From contig PLYK01000021.1 of NCBI GenBank assembly GCA_003151775.1, positions 5,731-37,736 on the forward strand: 32,006 bases of DNA, read 5' to 3'. Shown one piece after another: positions 24,652 through 32,006 of this stretch; positions within the stretch are counted from its first letter, which is position 1, and each line of letters opens with the position of its first letter. This DNA is from Geobacter sp. Lineage in GTDB: Bacteria; Desulfobacterota; Desulfuromonadia; Geobacterales; Pseudopelobacteraceae. A model generated the notes under the pieces. It did not search any database, had not been told where the DNA came from, and was given only the letters and a program-made list of their open reading frames with translations. The translations under genes and the position numbers were made by a program.

Positions 24652-26454
24652 TCAAAGGCCATTGAACTGCAACTGGTGCAACCGGTAGTAGAGCCCCTGG
24701 ATTCCCATGAGTTCCTGGTGGGTTCCCTCTTCAGATTTGCGGCCGCGGTGCACCACCACGATCCGGTCGGCATCCTGGATGGTGGAAAGCCGATGGGCGA
24801 TGACCAGAGAGGTGCGGCCCCGCATCAACCCCCTGATCCCTTCCTGAATCATCTGCTCCGAGGCGGAATCGACACTGGCGGTTGCCTCGTCCAGCACCAG
24901 GACCTCGGGATCAAAGGCCACGGCCCTGGCAAAGGAGATAAGCTGTTTCTCTCCCACGGAAAGGTTGTTGCCCCGCTCCCGGACCTCTTCCCCATACCCC
25001 TTGGCCAAACGTTCGATGAACCGGTCGGCTCCGACAGCGGCTGCCGCTGTCCGGACCCGTGCCCGCACCCCCTCGTCCCCCATGCAGATGTTGAACTCGA
25101 TGCTCCCGGCAAACAGGCAGGGGTCCTGGAGAACGACGCCGATGCGCCGGCGCAGGTCGCTGACCCGCATGGCGCGCACGTCTACGCCGTCGATGAAGAT
25201 GCTGCCGCTGTCGAGCTCGTAGAGCCGCGTCAAAAGCCGCGTGATGGTGGTCTTGCCGCCGCCGCTTTCGCCCACCAGCGCGATCCGCTCGCCGCGCCGC
25301 ACGACCAGGCTGAACCCCTCCAGGGCATTGTCCCCCTCGCGGTAGGCAAAGGATACGTTGCGGAATTCGATCAGGGGGCAATCCTCCCGGCCCGGTGGAT
25401 GTTCACCTCTGTCAAAGGGGGCCTGAGAGGCTGCTTCGCCTTCGGTTGCCTCGGCCGGCGTGTCCAGCAGGGCAAAGATCCGTTCCAGGGCCGCCATGGC
25501 GCCCTGCATGACCGAATACTTGGCCGACAGGTCGCGGATGGGGGTGAAAAATTTCTCGATGTACTGGATGAAGGCCACCAGAACCCCGAAGGTCAGAGCG
25601 CCCCGGAGGATCTCGCCTCCGCCGTACCAGATGATCAGGGCCACGGCGATGGATGAGAGTGCCTCCACAATGGCGTACAGCGACGCATCCCAGAATATGA
25701 CCGGCATATTGGCGTCCCGGTAGGATGCGTTCAGGTCGCTGAAACGCCGCTCTTCATCGCGTTCGCGGTTGAATGCCTGGATGATGCTGATGCCCCCGAT
25801 GCACTCGGCCAGAAAGGCATTGAGGCGTCCCAGGCGCGCCCGCACCTCGCGGAACGATTGGCGCATCCTGCGGCGAAAGGCCCAGGCGACGTACAAGAGC
25901 AGGGGGAGGATACTGAACGTCACCAGGGAGAGTTTCAGGTTCATCCAGAGCATGACCGATATGATGCCCGCCAGCAGCAGGACATCCCCAAAGATGGTGA
26001 TGATCCCCGAGGCGAACATCTCGCCCAGGACCTCCACGTCGCTGGTCAGGCGGGTAACGGCGCTGCCCGTGGGAACCCGGTCGAACCAGGGCACCGGCAG
26101 GCGCATGACATGGTGGTAGAGTTCTTCGCGCATGTCGGCCATGACCCGCTGCCCGACCGACTGGAGCAGGTAGACCTGCAGAAAGGAGAAAAGCGATTCC
26201 GCAATCAGGACCCCCAGGAACGCCAGGGCGATCCATTCCAGCCCGGCCAGCCGGCCGGTGGTGATGTGGCCGTCGATGGCCAGCTTGATGATCCAGGGTT
26301 GGGCCAGGCGGGAGGCGGCGACCAGCGGTATGGTGATCAGCACCGTGGTGATCGCCGTGCGGTAGGGGGCAACGTAGCGGGCAAAGCGGGCCAGCAGGCG
26401 GGTGTCGTATGCCTTGCCCGCTATTTCTTCTTCATAGATGCCGCTGTGGTGCAT
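24652..26454 (-). CDS. ABC transporter permease/ATP-binding protein (MsbA/LmrA-like exporter)
   Basis: Six-TM domain plus NBD: GESGGGKTTITRLL (Walker A), NNLSVGEKQLISFARAV (signature), VLVLDEATASVDS (Walker B). Confidence 0.95.
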   Translation of the reverse strand: MHHSGIYEEEIAGKAYDTRLLARFARYVAPYRTAITTVLITIPLVAASRLAQPWIIKLAIDGHITTGRLAGLEWIALAFLGVLIAESLFSFLQVYLLQSVGQRVMADMREELYHHVMRLPVPWFDRVPTGSAVTRLTSDVEVLGEMFASGIITIFGDVLLLAGIISVMLWMNLKLSLVTFSILPLLLYVAWAFRRRMRQSFREVRARLGRLNAFLAECIGGISIIQAFNRERDEERRFSDLNASYRDANMPVIFWDASLYAIVEALSSIAVALIIWYGGGEILRGALTFGVLVAFIQYIEKFFTPIRDLSAKYSVMQGAMAALERIFALLDTPAEATEGEAASQAPFDRGEHPPGREDCPLIEFRNVSFAYREGDNALEGFSLVVRRGERIALVGESGGGKTTITRLLTRLYELDSGSIFIDGVDVRAMRVSDLRRRIGVVLQDPCLFAGSIEFNICMGDEGVRARVRTAAAAVGADRFIERLAKGYGEEVRERGNNLSVGEKQLISFARAVAFDPEVLVLDEATASVDSASEQMIQEGIRGLMRGRTSLVIAHRLSTIQDADRIVVVHRGRKSEEGTHQELMGIQGLYYRLHQLQFNGL

Positions 26455-26569
26455 TGGTACCCCGAAAGTGTACGATATGCATAGGATACCAGAATCGGCG
26501 GCAGAAGTGTAATGCTACATATAAGAGGCTCTTGCAAAAGTCCAAAAAGTCCCCTCCCCCCTTGCGGGA

Positions 26570-26764
26570 TCAATCCTTGTCGTTCGGCTTTGCGCCGCCG
26601 GCAGGCCTGTTGAGCGATTCATACAGGGCGATCTGCTCGGCAAGGGACAACTTGCGGCGGTGGCAGGCATGACTGGTGCGACAGAGCCGGCAGCGGTCGT
26701 CGGAACACCACTGGCAGTAGATGCAGTCGGGACAGGGATGCTTCTTTTCGTCTTCCTGGGTCAC
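26570..26764 (-). CDS. Small Cys-rich protein (putative metal-binding)
   Basis: CPDCIYCQWCSDDRCRLCRTSHACHRRK; 64 aa. Confidence 0.6.
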   Translation of the reverse strand: MTQEDEKKHPCPDCIYCQWCSDDRCRLCRTSHACHRRKLSLAEQIALYESLNRPAGGAKPNDKD

Positions 26765-26770
26765 GGGAGC

Positions 26771-27601
26771 TCAGTAGACCACGTTCCGTTTGACGGCATT
26801 CCCCTCCAAAAGCTGGATAAACGCCTTGCCGCTGTCGGCATTGACCAGCAGGTAGCGCGGGAGCTTCATGACCGGGTCACTGGGTGTTGCGTGGCGGCGT
26901 ACGATGGTAAAACTGGCCACGTAGCCCGCCTCGACGGCCTTCTTGATCAGGTAATCGTCGTAGATGCCGAACGGCCAGGCAAGCAGGTCGACCTTCGTGC
27001 CAAGCTCCTTCTCGAGCTTGACCTTCGACTTCACCAACTGGATCGTTACGAACTTGTCGTAGGCTTCGCTGCTGAGCTTTTTCCGGTCTTTCTTGAAATT
27101 CGGGTGCCAATAGGTATGGGACTGGATATCGAAGAGCCCCGTCTTTTTCAGCTCCCGCAACTGATCCCAGGTCATGGCGTACTTTGCGTTGGAAATGGCG
27201 GAAGGATAGGCAAAGATCGTGACCGGATAGCCGTACTTGCGGATAACCGGCAGCATGTCGCTGTACACGGATTTATGGCCATCGTCCGCGACGATAACCA
27301 CCGATTTGGGTTTTGGAGCCGGCGCTAGGCCTCGGTAGTGATCCACGAGGCGGCGCAGCGGGATGACGGTATAACCGTTGTCGTGCAGGTATTTCATGTG
27401 TGATTCGAATACAGGCGTCGTGACCGTCATGCCATCGGCCACCGTGGGGCCGAAACGGTGATAGAGCAGTATTGGAACGTGGAAATCTTCGGCAGCGGAA
27501 GCGGAACAAGGGACAAACCAGGAAGAGACGGCTATCAGCAAACAACATACGAAACGCAGCACCATCATACGGAACCTTTCTGAAAGAGAGTTAGTTTCCA
27601 T
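26771..27601 (-). CDS. Polysaccharide deacetylase family protein, exported
   Basis: Signal peptide; VPILLYHRFGP, VVIVADDGHKSVYSDMLPVIRKYGYPVTIF, LFDIQSHTYWHPNF. Confidence 0.92.
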   Translation of the reverse strand: METNSLSERFRMMVLRFVCCLLIAVSSWFVPCSASAAEDFHVPILLYHRFGPTVADGMTVTTPVFESHMKYLHDNGYTVIPLRRLVDHYRGLAPAPKPKSVVIVADDGHKSVYSDMLPVIRKYGYPVTIFAYPSAISNAKYAMTWDQLRELKKTGLFDIQSHTYWHPNFKKDRKKLSSEAYDKFVTIQLVKSKVKLEKELGTKVDLLAWPFGIYDDYLIKKAVEAGYVASFTIVRRHATPSDPVMKLPRYLLVNADSGKAFIQLLEGNAVKRNVVY

Positions 27602-27628
27602 CTGGAAACTCCGGATGAGAAACTATTT

Positions 27629-27769
27629 GTTTTCTATTCGGAAACGAGCAATTTTTCGTCATGGCCAGGAAATCAAGGGATTGCGCGGAGGCGTACATAG
27701 GTACGCCGCACAAGCAAGCCTGAAGATTGACGCCGCCATGGCGGAAAAGGGCCGTTTCCGGATGAAAAC
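27629..27769. repeat. ~141-bp long imperfect palindrome (MITE-like or RNA hairpin element)
   Basis: Outer arms gttttctattcggaaacgagc / rc gttttcatccggaaacggcc; similarity continues to the central ggcgtac-atag-gtacgcc. Confidence 0.7.
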
Positions 27770-28024
27770 GAGTTGCCTGTCCGGGGATCATCTCCTGAAT
27801 ATCGCATGTTTTATTCACAACCCTTTGTCTCGGGAACACCTCAGCCATTTAAATAAGAATATAATGCAATTTTTAGAACTTGACAATTATAAAACATTAT
27901 TTTACATTTATGAAATGGCATCGTTTTTCGTGCACTTTTTTGAACATGTTATAATTTTTCATTAGATTTCACAAAGTTGCTGTCTTCATAATTTCATTAT
28001 ATCTGATAATTCAGGGTACCGACC

Positions 28025-28804
28025 ATGGCAAAGAAAGAAAAATCGGAATATCTCATTCAGGCCGTCTCCCACGCCCTGGACCTGCTGGAACAATTCCACG
28101 GCGAAACCGACGAACTGGGGGTCACCGAGCTCAGCAAACGTTTGAAACTGCACAAGAACAACGTCTTCAGGCTTCTTGCGACACTGGAAGCGCGCGGCTA
28201 CATCGAGCAGAACAGGGTGACCGAAAACTATCGCCTCGGCCTCAAGACCCTTGAACTCGGACAAACCTTTATCCGCCAAATGGGCCTTCTGCGCCAGTCG
28301 AAACCGGTGCTGGAAGCGCTGGTCAAGGAGTGCAACGAAACCACCTACGTGGCCATTCTCAAGGACTTTGACATCATCTACCTGGATGCCGTGGAGACCG
28401 ACATGACCGTCCGCGTCGTGCCGCGGGTCGGTTCACGGCTGCCGGCCTACTGCACCGCCGCCGGCAAGGTTCAGATCGCCCACATGAGCGACGAGGAGTT
28501 GGAAAACTATCTCCCTGCCAAAGAGATCAAGCGTTACACGAAAAATACCATCACCAGCCGCGAACTCCTCAAGAAGCAGTTGAAGACCATCGCCGAGCAG
28601 GGCTACGCCATCGACAACGAGGAGCTTGATATCGGCGTCAAGTGCGTCAGCGCACCGATCCGCGACTACACCCGCCGGATCATCGGCGCGGTCAGCATCT
28701 CCGGTCCTTCCATGCGCTTCACGGATGACCGCATGGACAAGGAACTCATCCCGCTGGTGACAAAAGCGGCCAAGGAGATATCCACCAAGCTCGGTTTTCA
28801 ATAA
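28025..28804 (+). CDS. IclR family transcriptional regulator
   Basis: IQAVSHALDLLEQFHGETDELGVTELSKRLKLHKNNVFRLLATLEARGYIEQN; C-terminal IclR effector domain (SRLPAYCTAAGKVQIA). Confidence 0.95.
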   Translation: MAKKEKSEYLIQAVSHALDLLEQFHGETDELGVTELSKRLKLHKNNVFRLLATLEARGYIEQNRVTENYRLGLKTLELGQTFIRQMGLLRQSKPVLEALVKECNETTYVAILKDFDIIYLDAVETDMTVRVVPRVGSRLPAYCTAAGKVQIAHMSDEELENYLPAKEIKRYTKNTITSRELLKKQLKTIAEQGYAIDNEELDIGVKCVSAPIRDYTRRIIGAVSISGPSMRFTDDRMDKELIPLVTKAAKEISTKLGFQ

Positions 28805-28828
28805 CACAACCAACCTTCATATCAACAG

Positions 28829-28854
28829 CGAGGGCGGCTTTCGGGCCGCCTTCG
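28829..28854 (+). terminator. Terminator-like hairpin after the IclR gene
   Basis: cgagggcggc-tttcgg-gccgccttcg followed by ttgttt. Confidence 0.65.
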
Positions 28855-28926
28855 TTGTTTCCGCTTGAAGATATGGCCGCCGTTGGCTACTATCGGGTTA
28901 TTGCAAAAACCTTTTGAGGTACGAAC

Positions 28927-29115
28927 ATGCCGACCTATAAAGTGATCGAACTGGGCGCCGTCACCGAAGAGGCCATCGAGGAGGCGCTCAACGAATGGAG
29001 CGCCAAGGGATGGCGATTCGACAGCATGCAGTTTGCCATGCGCGAGTCCAGCCGGCGGCCGAGCATGGCCTTTGTGATGTTTACGCGCGGAAAGGCGGAG
29101 AAGGACTCACCATGA
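28927..29115 (+). CDS. DUF4177-like small protein
   Basis: MPTYKVIELGAVTEEAIEEALNEWSAKGWRFDSMQFAM...; ATGA overlap with the polA start. Confidence 0.65.
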   Translation: MPTYKVIELGAVTEEAIEEALNEWSAKGWRFDSMQFAMRESSRRPSMAFVMFTRGKAEKDSP

Positions 29116-31877
29116 CTACCCACGACGATACCCTCTACCTGATCGACGGCTCCTCCTACATCTACCGTGCCTATTACGCCATCCGCCATCTTTCCTCGCC
29201 AAGCGGCCACCCCACCAACGCCATCTACGGTTTTATCCAGATGCTGTTGAAATTGATCAAGGACCACGATCCCAAGCACCTGGCGGTGGTCTTCGATGCC
29301 GGGCGGGTCACCTTCCGCACCGAACTCTACCCTGAATACAAGGCCAACCGCGCCGCCATGCCGGATGACCTGCGCCAGCAGGTCGGGCCGATCCGCGAGG
29401 TGGTGCGCGCCTTCAACATCCCGGTCCTGGAGTTGGAGGGGTTTGAAGCGGACGACATTATCGGCGCCCTGGCCGCCCGCTACAGCGTCCAAAACAGCCG
29501 GGTCGTGGTGGTGACCGGGGATAAGGACCTGATGCAGATCGTGACGGAGAACGTCACGTTACTGGACACCATGAAGGACAAACAATCGGGCCTGGCCGAG
29601 GTGAACGAGCGCTTCGGCGTCGGGCCTGAGCTGGTGCCGGACATCCTCGGCCTGGCCGGCGACAGTTCGGACAACATCCCCGGCGTACCGGGCATCGGCG
29701 AGAAGACCGCTATCAAGCTGGTCCAGGAATTCGGCTCGCTGGACGCCCTCCTGGAGCGGGCCGGCGAGGTCAAGGGGAAGAACGGCGAGAAGCTGAGGGA
29801 GTTCCGCGACCAGGCGCTCCTGTCGCGCAAGCTGGCAACCATCGAGCGCAATGTGCCGCTTGAGTTCAACCTTGAGCAACTGGCGGCGCGTGAGTCGGAC
29901 ACCCCGGTCCTGAACGCCTTTTTCAAGCAGTACGGTTTTACCACGCTCATCAAGGAGCTGACCGGACGCGCCACCCTGCCCACGGAGAGCTACAGGACCG
30001 TAACCACTGTTGAGGAACTGGAGGAACTGGCCACGGCCCTGGAACAGGCCGGCGAATTCGCCTTTGACCTGGAGACCACCAGCCTCGACCCGCGTATGGC
30101 CGAGATCGTCGGTCTGTCGTTCTCCTTTCGCGATCATGAGGCATATTACGTGCCGGTGGGGCATGTGACTTCGCCTTCCCCCCACCCGTCCCCCATGGGA
30201 GATGGAACATTGTTTTCCGCTCCCGTCCAGGATGATGGCCAAGGGGGGGCCGGCGTCTCTCCAGCTCCCGGCCAGATTCCGCGGGTCCTGGCGCTGGAAC
30301 GCCTGCGCCCCCTGCTCATGAATCCTGAACTGCGCAAGGTCGGCCAAAACAGCAAGTTCGACGTGCAGGTGCTGGCCAACAGCGGCGTCACGGTCAAGGG
30401 GGTCTGGTTCGACACCATGCTGGCCTCCTACGTGATCAATCCGGCCCGCAGCGGGCACGGCCTGGACGCCCTGGCCCAGGAGCACCTCAATCACCGCATG
30501 ATCAGTTACAGCGAGGTGACCGGGACCGGCAAGGGGCAGAAGAATTTTTCCCAGGTGGAGATCGGGGCCGCCTCCCGGTATGCCTGCGAGGATGCCGACG
30601 CCACCTGGCTCCTGCGGCGTAAATTCGAGCCGGTCCTTGCTGAAACGGGCCTTGAGCAGCTTTTTCACACCATTGAGATGCCGTTGGTGACGATCCTGGC
30701 CGACATGGAAAATCATGGGGTTCTGCTGGACAGGGCGATGCTGAAAGAGCTTTCCGATGACTTTGCCGTCCGCCTGTCGGAGCTTGAAGGGCAGATATTC
30801 GCCATTGCCGGCGCCCCATTTAATCTCAATTCCCCCAGGCAGATGGGTGAGGTTCTCTTCGAACGCATGGGGCTGAAGACAGGCAAGAAGACCAAGGGCA
30901 AGACCGGCTGGTCCACGGACAACGAGGTGTTGAGCGCCATGGCCGAGGAGCAGGTGATCGCCCGGCTGATTCTGGATTACCGCGGCCTGACCAAGCTCAA
31001 GTCCACCTACAGCGACGCCCTGGCGCGCTTGGTCTGCCCCAAAACCGGACGGGTGCACACCTCCTACAATCAGACCGTCACCGCCACCGGCCGGCTCTCG
31101 TCCTCCGATCCCAACCTGCAGAACATCCCGGTCCGCACCGATGAGGGTCGCCGTATCCGCCACGCCTTCATCGCCCCGACGGGGCATGTCATCCTCTCGG
31201 CCGACTACTCCCAGATCGAGTTGCGCGTGCTGGCCCACCTTTCCGGCGACCAGGTCTTCTGCCACGCCTTCGCCAACGACGAAGACATCCACACCCGCAC
31301 CGCAGCCGAGGTTTTCGGCCTGTTCCCGGAGATGGTCACCACTGAGATGCGCCGCCAGGCCAAGACCATCAATTTCGGCATCATCTACGGCCAAGGCGCC
31401 TTCAGCCTGGCAAAGCAGTTGGGCATTGCCCGCAAGACGGCCGAGGATTTCATCGCCGCCTACAAGGAGCGCCACAGCGGCGCGGTCGGCTTCCTGGATT
31501 CCTGTATCCGCCAGGCGGAAGAGACGGGATACGTCACAACCATCCTGGGCAGGCGGCTCCCCATACCCGATATCCACAGCAGTAACGGCAACGTGCGGGC
31601 CTTTGCCCAGCGAAACGCCATCAACTACCCTATTCAGGGCTCGGCGGCCGACATCATCAAGAGCGCCATGATCCGGGTGGATGCGCGGCTGCGGGCCGAG
31701 GGGCTGAAGAGCCGCCTGACCATGCAGGTACACGACGAACTGGTCTTCGAGATACCGGAGGACGAACTGCTGCGCATGGAGCTCTTGGTGGAGGAGGAGA
31801 TGTCCCGCGCCGCGGAGATGAAGGTGCCGCTCAGGGTGGATATCAGCTACGGGAAAAACTGGAGCGAGGCGCACTAA
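29112..31877 (+). CDS. polA: DNA polymerase I
   Basis: 5' nuclease (LIDGSSYIYRAYYAIRHLSSPSG), exo domain (FAFDLETTSLDP), polymerase motifs (SADYSQIELRVLAHLSGD, RRQAKTINFGIIYGQ, MQVHDELVFEI). ORF track start at 28995; ATG at 29112 proposed. Confidence 0.97.
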   Translation: MTTHDDTLYLIDGSSYIYRAYYAIRHLSSPSGHPTNAIYGFIQMLLKLIKDHDPKHLAVVFDAGRVTFRTELYPEYKANRAAMPDDLRQQVGPIREVVRAFNIPVLELEGFEADDIIGALAARYSVQNSRVVVVTGDKDLMQIVTENVTLLDTMKDKQSGLAEVNERFGVGPELVPDILGLAGDSSDNIPGVPGIGEKTAIKLVQEFGSLDALLERAGEVKGKNGEKLREFRDQALLSRKLATIERNVPLEFNLEQLAARESDTPVLNAFFKQYGFTTLIKELTGRATLPTESYRTVTTVEELEELATALEQAGEFAFDLETTSLDPRMAEIVGLSFSFRDHEAYYVPVGHVTSPSPHPSPMGDGTLFSAPVQDDGQGGAGVSPAPGQIPRVLALERLRPLLMNPELRKVGQNSKFDVQVLANSGVTVKGVWFDTMLASYVINPARSGHGLDALAQEHLNHRMISYSEVTGTGKGQKNFSQVEIGAASRYACEDADATWLLRRKFEPVLAETGLEQLFHTIEMPLVTILADMENHGVLLDRAMLKELSDDFAVRLSELEGQIFAIAGAPFNLNSPRQMGEVLFERMGLKTGKKTKGKTGWSTDNEVLSAMAEEQVIARLILDYRGLTKLKSTYSDALARLVCPKTGRVHTSYNQTVTATGRLSSSDPNLQNIPVRTDEGRRIRHAFIAPTGHVILSADYSQIELRVLAHLSGDQVFCHAFANDEDIHTRTAAEVFGLFPEMVTTEMRRQAKTINFGIIYGQGAFSLAKQLGIARKTAEDFIAAYKERHSGAVGFLDSCIRQAEETGYVTTILGRRLPIPDIHSSNGNVRAFAQRNAINYPIQGSAADIIKSAMIRVDARLRAEGLKSRLTMQVHDELVFEIPEDELLRMELLVEEEMSRAAEMKVPLRVDISYGKNWSEAH
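30168..30278. repeat. Repeat-like in-frame insertion inside polA
   Basis: Encodes TSPSPHPSPMGDGTLFSAPVQDDGQGGAGVSPAPGQ in a position where PolA normally has a short linker. Confidence 0.55.
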
Positions 31878-31959
31878 GGGACTCGGAATTTACCGATATA
31901 CCAAGTTTTGCGCTCAGATTTAGGTCAGATTTGTTGCACCTGATTGAGCATAACCGCAG

Positions 31960-31976
31960 GCGTAGCAGGGCTACGC
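31960..31976. repeat. Hairpin core of a possible palindromic intergenic element truncated by the window end
   Basis: gcgtagc-agg-gctacgc. Confidence 0.6.
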
Positions 31977-32006
31977 TGAGGATTTTGTGATTGAAGGGGC
32001 GGCAAA

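Noticed and set aside
27591-27965. Short ORFs (85 aa minus, 116 aa plus) around the 27.7 kb element
   Set aside because: They read through the long palindrome and AT-rich intergenic DNA; no protein family features.
29559-31874. 771-aa minus-strand ORF opposite polA
   Set aside because: Shadow ORF of a GC-rich coding gene; the opposite frame is clearly PolA.

Overview
This 32 kb window looks like a bacterial chromosome, GC-rich and densely coding. The overall style suggests a Geobacter-like deltaproteobacterium; that is inference only. Housekeeping and metabolic genes include an Rrf2 regulator with cysK, ybaK, plsY, ubiE, a diadenylate cyclase, a LysM-NlpC/P60 hydrolase, a B12/radical SAM protein, an MsbA-like ABC exporter, an IclR regulator and polA. 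NiFe-hydrogenase maturation genes are split: hypE at 3.4-4.4 kb and hypB-F-C-D at 20.1-24.6 kb, with no hydrogenase structural genes in the window. Between them lie accessory patches: three PIN-domain toxin-antitoxin modules, a DUF4143-type AAA ATPase, a decayed RecD-like helicase tail, and 'GTGTCCCCCGAATTC'-type repeats. The most notable observations are: (1) a single ORF fusing a CdaA-type diadenylate cyclase to a YbbR/CdaR-type domain; (2) an in-frame insertion in the PolA 3'-5' exonuclease domain that looks repeat-derived; (3) a ~141-bp element at 27629-27769 that reads as one long imperfect palindrome; (4) a partial duplication of the ATPase 3' end with a 247-bp internal deletion at a cggcgcaa direct repeat, which also supplies the stop codon of a neighbouring PIN toxin; (5) three TA modules sharing a 4-nt overlap and a promoter-proximal palindrome. 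I saw no CRISPR array, rRNA or tRNA. No database search was run; family calls rest on motif recognition.
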